Shown: piece by piece, positions 42,052 to 50,022 of the stretch
Numbering within the stretch: position 1 is the first letter of the stretch
How the letters are laid out: each line of letters starts with the position of its first letter
Assembly (NCBI GenBank): GCA_020832495.1
Contig: JAFIEP010000024.1
Coordinates: forward strand, 62,001-126,000
Direction of reading: 5' to 3'
DNA from: Acidimicrobiia bacterium
GTDB taxonomy: Bacteria > Actinomycetota > Acidimicrobiia > Acidimicrobiales > Acidimicrobilacustridaceae
DNA: 64,000 bases
Notes under the pieces: generated by a model
Databases searched by the model: none
The model's input: the letters and a program-made list of their open reading frames with translations, nothing else
Told to the model about the DNA's origin: nothing
Translations under genes and position numbers: made by a program

Positions 42052-42212
42052 GGGCTCTGTGTGCGCTGACGTACCCATGCGGTACCCGCCTGCACGCAGA
42101 ACCACGCCGTAGCCGGCCCCCACCACCCGGGGCGCCCCCCGTCGGGCTCTGTGTGCGCTGACGTACCCATGCGGTACCCGCCTGCACGCAGAACCACGCC
42201 GTGGACGGCCCC
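42052..42212. repeat. Structured intergenic repeat B, two tandem copies
   Basis: Copies of 69 bases at 42052-42120 and 42144-42212 (offset 92) differ at two bases. Each has the hairpin GTACC-CATGC-GGTAC flanked by TCTGTGTGC and GCACGCAGA arms. The tail CCGTAGCCGGCCCC of the unit also occurs at the stop of the preceding gene (42017-42030), so that gene's TAG lies in a partial third copy. Confidence 0.85.
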
Positions 42213-42227
42213 CACCGAGCGCTCCGC

Positions 42228-42233
42228 TACGGT
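42228..42233 (+). promoter_or_regulatory. -10 element of the FAD oxidoreductase leaderless promoter
   Basis: TACGGT ends six bases before ATG 42240, with no Shine-Dalgarno. It starts 15 bases after repeat B, whose hairpins could thus affect this promoter. Confidence 0.55.
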
Positions 42234-42239
42234 GCGGCG

Positions 42240-43631
42240 ATGGCTGGCCCCACCGCGCGGTTCGACGCTGTCGTCGTCGGCGCTGGCACGGCGGGCGCCA
42301 ACGTTGCGTCCCAACTCGCCGACCGGGGCTGGGCCGTGGCGCTGCTCGAACGGCGTCCGGCGACGCTGGGTGGCGCCCAGTGGCACAACGGGGTGCTCGA
42401 CTGGCAGTTCCGCCAGGCCGGCCTGGAGCCCGCCGAGGCGTCGCGTCCCGCCGGTGGCACCACCCACCTGTTCGGCCCTGACGGCACCCACGCCGTCACC
42501 GTCCGCAACTCGCCCACGGCGCGCGCCGACATGGCCCGCCTGGGTCGCCGACTGCGGTCGTCCGCCGCCGATCGGGGCGTCGAGATCCTCGACGGTGTGC
42601 AGACGCTCAGCGTCGAGCAGGCCGACGGCCGGGTGGTGGCGCTCGAGGTGCACCGACGACCACCGTCCGACGCCGCCAACGGCGGGCCCGTTCGGCTTCG
42701 CCTCGAGGCACCCCTGTTCGTCGATGCCTCCGGCCGACGAGGGGCGCTACGTCGACAGGTGCCGGAGCTGGCCTCGTGGTGTCCCGAGGTGCGGGGTGAC
42801 GAACTCTGCACCGCCACCGACCACGAGCTCCGCATCACCGACCCCGACGGTGCCCGACGGTTCCTCGACCGCCACGGCGCCCAGCCCGGCGACGGCGTCA
42901 CGGTGGTGGGCACCGACGGCGGGTTCTCCACCCGGGCCATCACCGTGTCGGAGGACCTCGCCGAGGCGTCGATCCTGGTGGGGTGCCTGGCCAACGGCCG
43001 CTACAGCTCCGGCCCGCGCATGCTGGCCGACGCCCGGGTGGCGGAGCCGTGGTTGGGTGACACCATCTCGGGCGGGTCGGGGGTCATCCCGCTGCGGCGC
43101 CCCTACGCCCGCCTCACCGCCCCGGGCGTGGCGCTGGTGGGTGACGCTGCCTGTCAGGTCTTCCCCGGTCACGGATCGGGCATCGGCATGGGGCTGATGG
43201 CCGGCAGCTTGCTGGCTGAGTCGGTGGACGGAGCCGCCGACCCGGGTGACCCGGCGGTGCTGTGGCGCTACCAGGCCGAGTTCCACCACCGACACGGCGG
43301 CCTGCTGGCCGCCTTCGACGCCTTCCGTCGCATGAGCACCGCCCTCGGGAGCAGCGGCGTGGCGGCCATGGTGCGCGCCGGGCTGCTCACCGAGGACATG
43401 ACCCGCGGCGGGCTCGACCAGCGGTGGCAGACCCCGCCGCCGACGGGGATCCCGGCCATGGCGGCACGACTGGTGTCGGTGCCGGGCGTGGCCCGGCGCA
43501 TGCTGCCGCTGTTGGCCCGGGGCCAACTGCTGCGCCCCACCGGGGCCCGCTACCCCGACGAGCCGGACCCCGAGGCGCTCGCCCGCTGGGACCGCACCGT
43601 CACCCGGCTCCTCGGCCCCCTCCCCCGCTGA
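42240..43631 (+). CDS. FAD-dependent oxidoreductase, geranylgeranyl-reductase/halogenase-like
   Basis: A 463-aa flavoprotein. The dinucleotide motif GAGTAGANVASQL starts near residue 14, ERRPATLGG closes the first Rossmann fold, and GVALVGDAACQVFPGHGSGIGMGLMAG near residue 296 is the GD motif that binds FAD. The family includes geranylgeranyl reductases and flavin halogenases that act on lipids or aromatic rings. Without genes for a known pathway I cannot name the substrate. ATG 42240 is set by the leaderless promoter. The gene stands between repeat B and the hip operators. Confidence 0.85.
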   Translation: MAGPTARFDAVVVGAGTAGANVASQLADRGWAVALLERRPATLGGAQWHNGVLDWQFRQAGLEPAEASRPAGGTTHLFGPDGTHAVTVRNSPTARADMARLGRRLRSSAADRGVEILDGVQTLSVEQADGRVVALEVHRRPPSDAANGGPVRLRLEAPLFVDASGRRGALRRQVPELASWCPEVRGDELCTATDHELRITDPDGARRFLDRHGAQPGDGVTVVGTDGGFSTRAITVSEDLAEASILVGCLANGRYSSGPRMLADARVAEPWLGDTISGGSGVIPLRRPYARLTAPGVALVGDAACQVFPGHGSGIGMGLMAGSLLAESVDGAADPGDPAVLWRYQAEFHHRHGGLLAAFDAFRRMSTALGSSGVAAMVRAGLLTEDMTRGGLDQRWQTPPPTGIPAMAARLVSVPGVARRMLPLLARGQLLRPTGARYPDEPDPEALARWDRTVTRLLGPLPR

Positions 43632-43670
43632 GCGGCGCCCACACGTTCCGACGAGGCGCCGCAGGCTGAC

Positions 43671-43762
43671 TGTGCCCATCTAGGCACATAGGCAGATTCG
43701 GCCTTCTGTGCCCAAACAGGCACACATGTGAGGTATGGTCAGAGTGTGCCGCTCCAGGCACA
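43671..43762. promoter_or_regulatory. hipBA operator array: three TGTGCC-N6-GGCACA sites with the promoter
   Basis: The sites at 43671-43688, 43707-43724 and 43745-43762 have identical 6-base arms and 6-base spacers, 36 and 38 bases apart. TATGGT (43734-43739) between sites 2 and 3 is a good -10, so bound protein would cover the promoter and its start. hipB begins 15 bases after site 3, preceded by GGAGG. Confidence 0.85.
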
Positions 43763-43776
43763 CCGGAGGTTGCGAC

Positions 43777-44013
43777 ATGCGCAGATGGACAGTCCGATCG
43801 TCCGAGGACTTGGGGCGTGCGGTGGCCGAGCTGCGTCACAGCCGTGGGATCACCCAGGCGGAGCTGGCCGACCAGGCGGGCATCGGCCGCACATGGCTCG
43901 CCAAGCTCGAGCAGGGTCGACGCAACAACACGGTCGACCACTTGCTGCGGCTGCTGCGTCGCATGGGCGCCACGGTCACCATCACCTGGGATGACGCCGA
44001 TGCCCCGACCTGA
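43777..44013 (+). CDS. hipB: HipB-like Xre antitoxin
   Basis: A 78-aa protein. Residues 8-62 form the helix-turn-helix: LGRAVAELRHSRGITQAELADQ, in short, then GIGRTWLAKLEQGRR. A short strand VTITWDDAD follows. ATG 43777 with GGAGGTTG upstream is the clear start, so the reading from 43735 is too long. HipB dimers bind operators to repress the hip operon and hold HipA inactive. Its stop lies after the hipA ATG, an overlap of 14 bases, so the two are made together. Confidence 0.92.
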   Translation: MRRWTVRSSEDLGRAVAELRHSRGITQAELADQAGIGRTWLAKLEQGRRNNTVDHLLRLLRRMGATVTITWDDADAPT

Positions 44014-45241
44014 ACCGATCTCCGTGTGGCTTCACGGCATGCCGGTCGCCGAGCTGACCACCAACGGCAAACCAGGCCACGTGGCCTGCCGCTACACCGA
44101 GGCTGCACTCGGGCGCTGGGGTGACGGCATTCCCGTGCTGTCCTGCTCGCTGCCGACCCGGTCTCGGCCGTATCGGGAGGCGCGCAACTTCTTCCGGGGC
44201 CTGCTCCCCGAAGGGGCCGCACACTCCGCCATGGCGAGCATCGCCGGCGTGCCTGCCTACGACACGTTCTCCCTGCTCCGCCGCTTCGGGCGAGATGTGG
44301 CCGGAGCGCTCGTCATCGGCGCAGATCCACCCGAGGCCAGCGACGGCGCCGCCGAGCTCTACACCGACACCGAGCTGGCCGCAGAGGTCGCCGGCCTCGA
44401 CGAGCGACCGCTCGCACTCCACGACGACTCGGAGCTCTCGCTGCCCGGCGTGCAGAAGAAGATGACCCTCATCTCGACCGACCGCGGCTGGGCCAGACCG
44501 GTCGGGGGCCGCCCATCGACGCACATCCTGAAGGTCGAAGACCGACGGTTCCCCGGGATGGCTGCCGCCGAGGCGGCGTGCCTGCGTCTCGCCCGCAGGC
44601 TCGGGCTCACCACCGTGCACGCGGAGGTGGTCGACGTCGGCGGCATCCCCTGCATGATCGTGTCCCGCTACGACCGAACGGTCGGCGACGACGGAGCGGT
44701 CGCCCGAATCCACCAGGAGGACGCCTGCCAGGCAACGAACACCGACGCCACCATCGACCGGGGGCGCGGAAAGTACGAGCGCGGTGGCGGGCCGTCCCTC
44801 GCCCACGTGGCAGCGCTGCTCGACCGACATGGGAGGACCGACGTCGGCGAGCTCGAGGCACTCCTCGGGCTCGTCACCTTCACCGTCCTCATCGGCAACG
44901 CCGATGCGCACGGCAAGAACATCAGCTTCCTCCACGACCCTGACGGCCACATCACCCTGGCGCCCGCCTACGACACCGTGCCCACGGTGCTGTGGTCGAA
45001 GCTGCCTCGTCGTCCCGGCATGTCCATCGGCGGCTGCGACGACATCGGTGCCGTCACGGCCGACCATCTCGTTGCCGAGGCGCGCCGGTGGCCACTCTCG
45101 GAGCGACGCGCTCACCAGGTGATTGAGCGAGTCGCTGTGTGCACCCGCGACGAGATCGAGGCCGTCGCTGCCGTCGACGAGCTCGCGTCCGGAGTCGCCG
45201 ACCGAGCCGACTCGCTGCTCGACGGGCTGGTCCCGCCCTGA
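44000..45241 (+). CDS. hipA: HipA serine/threonine kinase toxin
   Basis: A 413-aa HipA kinase. The regulatory Ser147 lies in ELSLPGVQKKM, the ATP lysine in HILKVE is Lys178, the catalytic loop IGNADAHGKN gives Asp302 with Lys306 and Asn307, and the metal motif is AYD with Asp325. In E. coli HipA phosphorylates glutamyl-tRNA synthetase and induces dormancy. The N-terminal domain (VWLHGMPVAEL) is also typical. ATG 44000 overlaps hipB. Given three operators, the pair is likely under strong cooperative autorepression. Confidence 0.95.
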   Translation: MPRPEPISVWLHGMPVAELTTNGKPGHVACRYTEAALGRWGDGIPVLSCSLPTRSRPYREARNFFRGLLPEGAAHSAMASIAGVPAYDTFSLLRRFGRDVAGALVIGADPPEASDGAAELYTDTELAAEVAGLDERPLALHDDSELSLPGVQKKMTLISTDRGWARPVGGRPSTHILKVEDRRFPGMAAAEAACLRLARRLGLTTVHAEVVDVGGIPCMIVSRYDRTVGDDGAVARIHQEDACQATNTDATIDRGRGKYERGGGPSLAHVAALLDRHGRTDVGELEALLGLVTFTVLIGNADAHGKNISFLHDPDGHITLAPAYDTVPTVLWSKLPRRPGMSIGGCDDIGAVTADHLVAEARRWPLSERRAHQVIERVAVCTRDEIEAVAAVDELASGVADRADSLLDGLVPP

Positions 45242-45284
45242 CGACCACCCCAACCCACACCGGGGCCGCTACCGTGACCGGACC

Positions 45285-45722
45285 GTGGCAGACACCGACC
45301 GACGCCGAGCCTGGACCGTGGCGCTGCGGACGTCGGCGGTGGTGGTCACCTCGGCAGTCGCCTGGGGCCTGCTGTTCTGGCGCACCGACTATCCCGCCCA
45401 CCTGCTGGCCGGCGCCGGACTGGCCATGGTGTGCACCGCTGCCGCCGGAGCGGCTCGCAGTCGCCCGTCACCGCTGCTCGGACTGGCCGCCGCCTCAGCC
45501 ATCGGCATCATCAGCGAGTTGGGTCCGTTCGGCAGTCCGTTCAACGTCATCGACGTGGCCGTCACCATCCTCGGTGCCGCCATCGTCACCGCTGCCATGC
45601 CCCGTCCTCCGACCAGGGCAGCGTCGACGGCCACCCAGGCCGTCATCGGATCAGTGCTGGTGGCCGCCGGGTTGTTCACCCGTCACGGGGGCAACTGGAT
45701 CACCAATTGGCTCGACCTGTGA
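45285..45722 (+). CDS. VanZ-like small membrane protein
   Basis: A 145-aa protein with four membrane helices. The third region GIISELGPFGSPFNVIDVAVTILGA resembles the VanZ-like core, where a Glu and Asp sit near a helix pair. It starts at GTG 45285, with TACCGT nine bases upstream of the start. The stop overlaps the next gene start (GTGA), so the two form an operon after hipBA. VanZ-like proteins are linked to teicoplanin resistance and lipid flipping, but the short form here is not assigned. Confidence 0.6.
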   Translation: MADTDRRRAWTVALRTSAVVVTSAVAWGLLFWRTDYPAHLLAGAGLAMVCTAAAGAARSRPSPLLGLAAASAIGIISELGPFGSPFNVIDVAVTILGAAIVTAAMPRPPTRAASTATQAVIGSVLVAAGLFTRHGGNWITNWLDL

Positions 45723-46156
45723 ACGGCGGCCGGGACAGCCGGCGGTCGGCCGACAAGGTCCGGCTGGTGCAGCGGGTGGCGTTGGCCGTTGCCGTGCTGG
45801 TCGCCGTGGCCGTGCTGGCCACGGCGGTGGAACGCACCTTGTGGGCGCACGAGATCGACGCCGAGGTGGTGGACGTCCGTCGCAGCAGCGTCGGCTGGGG
45901 CAACATGTTCCTCCACACCCTCACCGTCGAGCCCGGCGGGCCGTACCTCATCGACCGTCACGTGGCCGCCGCCCTGGAGCCGGGCGCCGAGATCCGCACC
46001 GAACGCTTCTCAGCCACGGTGTGGGTGGACGGGGAACCGACGAGCATCTGGGGGTCGGGTGAGCTGTGGCGGGCCCTGGTGGCGGTGCCGCTGGCCCTCG
46101 GGTCGGTGGCGGTGGCGGTGATGGTCGGCAAACGCGGCCCGCCGACGACTGTCTGA
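45719..46156 (+). CDS. Two-helix membrane protein, DUF3592-like layout
   Basis: A 145-aa protein starting at GTG 45719, overlapping the VanZ-like stop. One membrane helix (VALAVAVLVAVAVLATAVERT) is followed by a soluble beta-rich segment of about 75 residues (AEVVDVRRSSVGWGN, HTLTVEPGGPYLIDRH, TVWVDGEP), and a second helix ends in GKRGPPTTV. The layout matches small membrane proteins with an external DUF3592-type beta domain. Function unknown; it probably acts with the VanZ-like protein. Confidence 0.5.
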   Translation: MNGGRDSRRSADKVRLVQRVALAVAVLVAVAVLATAVERTLWAHEIDAEVVDVRRSSVGWGNMFLHTLTVEPGGPYLIDRHVAAALEPGAEIRTERFSATVWVDGEPTSIWGSGELWRALVAVPLALGSVAVAVMVGKRGPPTTV

Positions 46157-46190
46157 AGCGCCCGGTTGCCACCCCCACCCGCCTGCTCGC

Positions 46191-46196
46191 TAGGTT
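46191..46196 (+). promoter_or_regulatory. -10 element of the mesaconyl-CoA hydratase gene
   Basis: TAGGTT lies 34 bases before ATG 46230, and GAGGGA precedes the ATG as a Shine-Dalgarno. The gap of 73 bases to the previous gene is otherwise featureless. Confidence 0.45.
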
Positions 46197-46229
46197 GCTT
46201 CCGTTCGACGGAGCCGAGCGAGGGACGAG

Positions 46230-47264
46230 ATGACCAAGACCAACCCGGGCAACTTCTTCGAGGACTTCGAGCTGGGCCAGGTGATCCACCACGCCACCCC
46301 GCGCACCGTCACCGAGGGTGACCGCGCCGTCTACGGCGCCATCTACCCCACCCGCTTCGCCCTGCCGTCCTCGGCGGCGTTCGCTGCGGCTTGCGGCCTG
46401 CACCCCGCCCCCGTCGAGGAACTCATCGGCTTCCACATCGCCTTCGGCAAGACGGTGCCCGACATCTCCCTCAACGCGGTGGCCAACCTCGGCTACGCCG
46501 AATGCCGCTTCCACCGCCCCGTCCACCCCGGCGACACCATCTCCACCACCTCGGAGGTCATCGGGCTGAAGGAGAACTCGAGCGGCAAGACCGGCGTGGT
46601 CTACGTGCGCTCCACCGCCACCAACCAGGACGACGACGTGGTCATCGACTGGGCCCGCTGGGTGATGGTCAACAAGGCGGACCACGCAGCCCCCGCCCCC
46701 GACGCAAGCGTGCCCGAGCTGGCCAAGGCGGTGTCGGCCGACGACCTCATCGTGCCCGACGGGCTCGACTTCACGAACTACGACATCGCCGCTGCGGGCG
46801 AACCGCACCGCTGGGACGACTACGAGGTCGGCGAGAAGATCGACCACGTCGACGGCGTCACCCTCACCGACGCCGAGCACATGATGGCCACCCGCCTGTG
46901 GCAGAACACGGCCAAGGTACACTTCAACGTCGAGGCCCGCCCCGATGGCGACCGGCTCGTCTACGGCGGCCACATCATCTCCATGGCCCGGGCGCTGTCG
47001 TTCAACGGTCTGGCCAACGCCCAGCTCATCGCGGCGATCAACGCCGGTGCCCACACCGCCCCCGCCTTTGCGGGCGACACCATCTACGCCTGGTCCGAGG
47101 TGCTCGACCGAGCCGAGACGGCTGTGCCGAGCGTGGGGGCGCTGCGCCTCCGCCTGGTGGCCACCAAGGGCCGCGACGAGTCGATGACCCTGCGAGGTGA
47201 CGACGGCAGGTACGCCCCCGGCGTGCTGTTGGACCTCGACCTCTGGGCCCTCTGCCCCCGCTGA
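46230..47264 (+). CDS. mch: Mesaconyl-CoA hydratase (beta-methylmalyl-CoA dehydratase), double MaoC fold
   Basis: A 344-aa double-hotdog hydratase. NFFEDFELGQVIHHATPRTVTEGD near the start, then FHIAFGKTVPDISLNAVANLGYAE, and EVIGLKENSSGKTGVVYVRS are the family blocks known from Mch. The second half carries VTLTDAEHMMATRLWQNTAKVHFN. Mch interconverts mesaconyl-CoA and beta-methylmalyl-CoA in the ethylmalonyl-CoA route for acetate assimilation and in the 3-hydroxypropionate cycle. None of the partner genes is visible here. The start ATG 46230 has a Shine-Dalgarno. It is convergent with the WS/DGAT gene. Confidence 0.9.
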   Translation: MTKTNPGNFFEDFELGQVIHHATPRTVTEGDRAVYGAIYPTRFALPSSAAFAAACGLHPAPVEELIGFHIAFGKTVPDISLNAVANLGYAECRFHRPVHPGDTISTTSEVIGLKENSSGKTGVVYVRSTATNQDDDVVIDWARWVMVNKADHAAPAPDASVPELAKAVSADDLIVPDGLDFTNYDIAAAGEPHRWDDYEVGEKIDHVDGVTLTDAEHMMATRLWQNTAKVHFNVEARPDGDRLVYGGHIISMARALSFNGLANAQLIAAINAGAHTAPAFAGDTIYAWSEVLDRAETAVPSVGALRLRLVATKGRDESMTLRGDDGRYAPGVLLDLDLWALCPR

Positions 47265-47294
47265 GCTCCACCCCACCAGCCAGCCCGGCCTCCG

Positions 47295-48701
47295 CTACGC
47301 GCCGTCGGCGGCTTCGGCGTCCTCGTGCAACCGAGCGGCGGCCTCCTCCAGCCCCTCGGCCAAGCGGTCGAGGTTCCGCATGGCGTCACGGTCGGCGGTG
47401 ACCCCGAACGACAGCGAACCGTCGTAGGAGATGACCGCAATGGTCAGCCCCTCACCGTCGATCACTTCCACATACGGGTAGGCCTGCAGCACCCGGGCGC
47501 CGAGCACGTAGAGCGGCACCGGCGGCCCAGGGATGTTGGTGATCACCACGTTCATGGGCACCGACGACGACAGCACCCGGGCCATGGGCGCGGCGATCAC
47601 CGGCACCTCCCCCGCCACCCGCACCCACATCTCCACGCCGTCGGCCAACCCCGACGCCTTCAGCGACGTGGTCTGGGTGTGGATGGCCTGCAGTCGCTCG
47701 AGCGGGTCGTCGACGCCGACGGGCAGGTCGGCCACGATGAGCGACACCTTGTTGCCGAGCGTGGTGCCGTGCTCGTCGTCGGCGCGCCGCGACACCGGCA
47801 CCATGGCCTTGAGGGTGCGATTCGCCACCGGTTCGTCGCTGGCCAGCAGTTCGTGGCGCAGGGCCTCGGTGCACACGGCGAGCACCACGTCGTTGATGGT
47901 CACACCGGTTCGTGCGCGGATGTCGTTGACGACCTCGAGCGACACGTCGGCCCGTGCCCAGCGTCGATGCGGGCTGACGCGCACGTTCCACGGCGCCGGT
48001 GACGTCCTGTTGGTGAACTGCCCCATGGCCCGCACCGCACCGCGGGCCGTGCGGGCGGCCTCGGACGGGTTCCGCACCGCCGCCACCGCGCCGGCGGCCA
48101 CCTGCGCCGGTCGCAGGGCCTGCGACACGAGACTGTCGCGCACCAACGTGACGGGTGACGGCGCCGGGCGTGGTGCGAACGACGGCGGCTCGGGGTCGGG
48201 TTCCGGCTCGGCTTCGATGTCGACGAAGGCAGCCACCAGGTCGATGTTGGCGATGCCGTCGCCCATGGCGTGATGGCACTTGGTGATGAGCGCCACCTCG
48301 TCGTCCGCCATCCCGTCGACCACCCACAGCTCCCACAGCGGGCGGGCCCGGTCGAGCGCCAGCGACTGCACCCGGCCGAACAACGCCCGCAACTCGGCTT
48401 CGCCGCCGGGGCGGGGCAGGGCGGTGAGCCGCACGTGGTGCTCGAGGTCGAAGCGGTCGTCGTCCACCCACACCGGCAACCCCAACGACAACGGCACGAA
48501 GGCCACCCGCTGACGCATGCGCGGCACCCGGTGCAACCGGCGCGCCACCAGCGCCCGCAGGTCCTCGATGCGGATGCGTCCCTCGTCGTCACGCAGCGGG
48601 CCACCCTCGAGCACGGCGAGGGACCCCACGTGCTGTGGTTCGTGGTCCGACTCGATGTGCAGGAACGCTGCGTCGACGGCCGTCAGCCGGTCGTGGCCCA
48701 T
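47295..48701 (-). CDS. Wax ester synthase/diacylglycerol acyltransferase (WS/DGAT)
   Basis: A 468-aa acyltransferase starting at ATG 48701 with AGGAGG upstream. The catalytic HHxxxDG motif is HHAMGDG at residues 143-149. LTAVDAAFLHIES opens the protein, and NVVITNIPGPPVPLYVLGA near residue 384 is the second conserved block. It makes triacylglycerol or wax esters from acyl-CoA for carbon storage, typical of actinobacteria. Present as a single gene; many relatives have several copies. It is convergent with mch and stands apart from the MazF pair upstream. Confidence 0.95.
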   Translation of the reverse strand: MGHDRLTAVDAAFLHIESDHEPQHVGSLAVLEGGPLRDDEGRIRIEDLRALVARRLHRVPRMRQRVAFVPLSLGLPVWVDDDRFDLEHHVRLTALPRPGGEAELRALFGRVQSLALDRARPLWELWVVDGMADDEVALITKCHHAMGDGIANIDLVAAFVDIEAEPEPDPEPPSFAPRPAPSPVTLVRDSLVSQALRPAQVAAGAVAAVRNPSEAARTARGAVRAMGQFTNRTSPAPWNVRVSPHRRWARADVSLEVVNDIRARTGVTINDVVLAVCTEALRHELLASDEPVANRTLKAMVPVSRRADDEHGTTLGNKVSLIVADLPVGVDDPLERLQAIHTQTTSLKASGLADGVEMWVRVAGEVPVIAAPMARVLSSSVPMNVVITNIPGPPVPLYVLGARVLQAYPYVEVIDGEGLTIAVISYDGSLSFGVTADRDAMRNLDRLAEGLEEAAARLHEDAEAADGA

Positions 48702-48794
48702 GGTGTCCTCCTGTGCTGCGTGCAGCATCCACCCTACGGCGGGGTACCAGGCCGGCCGAACCTCGGACCGAGGCCGCTGTCATGCCCGACGAGG

Positions 48795-49109
48795 TCAGCA
48801 GTCGGCCAGCGCTCCCAGTGCCCGACAGATCTCCCCGGCGCCGCCCGGGCCGAGCCGACCGGCGCGTTCGGTGAGGAACGAACGCCGAATCGGCTGGAGG
48901 TTGTCGAACGAGGCCGCACAGTGCACGGCCAGTCCCTCGTCGGGTCCGAGCGGCACCTCGGTCGGGATGTCGCGCACGGTCCGGGTCACCGGCGCCACCA
49001 CCACCCAGGTGAGCACCGCAATGGCGTCGCTTCGGGTGACGACCAGCACCGGACGGCGCTTGTCCTCGGCCTCGGCCCACCAGATGTCGCCCTGGAGGGG
49101 CGTCACCAC
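48795..49109 (-). CDS. mazF: MazF/PemK-type endoribonuclease toxin
   Basis: A 104-aa protein of MazF size. GDIWWAEAEDKRRPVLVVTRSDAI and VVVAPVTRTVRDIPTEVPL, in short, are the MazF core, and AVHCAASFDNLQPIRRSFL carries the conserved second half. It cuts mRNA or tRNA at short sequences. The start lies at GTG 49109 or 49106; both overlap the antitoxin stop, as usual for the pair. Two codons (Cys in AVHCAA and the final Cys) are uncommon but not disruptive. Confidence 0.85.
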   Translation of the reverse strand: MVTPLQGDIWWAEAEDKRRPVLVVTRSDAIAVLTWVVVAPVTRTVRDIPTEVPLGPDEGLAVHCAASFDNLQPIRRSFLTERAGRLGPGGAGEICRALGALADC

Positions 49110-49351
49110 GGCTCGTCAGCGATCATGGCCACGGTGGCCTCGTCGGACCACCCGCCGTCGCCCCCCTCTTGGGGCGAGGCACGGTAGCCCTCGACGATGC
49201 GGGCACCGATCTGCGCCCGACGGTGTTCGTCGATGAACTGTCGAAGCCCGATGCGGACCGCTTCGGATCGGTTGGCCACCACTCCGGCACCGACGAGTTC
49301 GTCGACCGCCGCGGCCAGTTCGTCGTCGATGCGGGTCACCAGTTGTGCCAT
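49103..49351 (-). CDS. Ribbon-helix-helix antitoxin, MazF partner
   Basis: An 82-aa protein. The opening QLVTRIDDELAAAVDELVGAG followed by RSEAVRIGLRQFIDE is an RHH DNA-binding domain; the remainder, with EGGDGGWSDEATVAMI, is the toxin-binding tail. It overlaps mazF downstream. ATG 49351 is firm, since TATGCT is placed six bases upstream; the longer reading to 49525 has no homology and no start signal. The operator palindrome overlaps the -10, so the protein represses itself. Confidence 0.85.
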   Translation of the reverse strand: MAQLVTRIDDELAAAVDELVGAGVVANRSEAVRIGLRQFIDEHRRAQIGARIVEGYRASPQEGGDGGWSDEATVAMIADEPW

Positions 49352-49373
49352 GCAGGTAGCATAGCGATCTGCA
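49351..49373 (-). promoter_or_regulatory. Leaderless promoter and operator of the MazF/RHH pair
   Basis: The arms TGCAG (49351-49355) and CTGCA (49369-49373) form an inverted repeat with a 13-base spacer. On the minus strand TATGCT (49363-49358) inside it lies six bases before ATG 49351. Binding of the RHH antitoxin would block the promoter and the start codon together. Confidence 0.65.
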
Positions 49374-49503
49374 TTACACCGGCGCGCTCGGCAACTGCGC
49401 CGGCAGCGCCACCCGCACCGGCGCCGGCGCCAACACTCGACACCAGCGCCAACAATCAGCACTCCAGGTAAACCTCGGGGGCCGCTCGTGCGAGTCTCCT
49501 GGT

Positions 49504-50022
49504 GTGTCGACCTACATCCCCGCACCGGCCCCGGCCGATCTCGACGGGCTCTACCGCAGCGAGTACCGCCGGGTTTTGGCGTTGGCCTACAGCCTCACCG
49601 GCAGCCGGACCGCAGCCGAGGAACTCACCCAGGAGGGCTTCCTGGCCGCCCACCGTTCGTGGGACCGCATCTCGCGCTACGACGATCCCGCGGCGTGGGT
49701 GCGTCGGGTGGTGGCCAACCGGGCGGTGTCGACCGTGCGACGACGGGTGGCAGAAGCCAAGGCGGTCACCGCCGTGGGTCGACAACCCCAGGCCCACGAC
49801 GAACTGGCACCCGAGGCGTCGGAGTTCTGGGAGCAGGTGCGACGCCTGCCCGGCCGACAGGCACAGACCATTGCCCTGCACTACCTGGAGGACCGGCCGG
49901 TGGCCGAGATCGCTCAGATCCTCGACGTCAGCGCAGAGACCGTGAAGGTCCACTTACACCGGGGGCGCAAGGCCCTGGCGGTCGCACTGGCCTGCGACGA
50001 ACCCGAGGAGGAGACCCGATGA
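49504..50022 (+). CDS. ECF-family RNA polymerase sigma factor
   Basis: A 172-aa sigma factor. Region 2 covers residues 12-80 (LYRSEYRRVLALAYSLTGSR, then EELTQEGFLAAHRSWDRI), and region 4 covers 110-160 (QVRRLPGRQAQTIALHYLED, then RPVAEIAQILDVSAETVKVHLHRGRKAL). This is the SigE/SigM-type layout. GTG 49504 starts it, and its TGA overlaps the ATG of the next gene, a membrane protein that is the likely anti-sigma factor. A GAGTCT hexamer six bases upstream is a weak leaderless -10. The 152-base gap before it is the only uncommitted leader region. Confidence 0.92.
   Translation: MSTYIPAPAPADLDGLYRSEYRRVLALAYSLTGSRTAAEELTQEGFLAAHRSWDRISRYDDPAAWVRRVVANRAVSTVRRRVAEAKAVTAVGRQPQAHDELAPEASEFWEQVRRLPGRQAQTIALHYLEDRPVAEIAQILDVSAETVKVHLHRGRKALAVALACDEPEEETR

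Noticed and set aside
39520-42126. 868-codon minus frame opposite the SLH hydrolase
   Set aside because: Shadow of the + strand gene; the tail through repeat B only reflects the repeat lacking stops.
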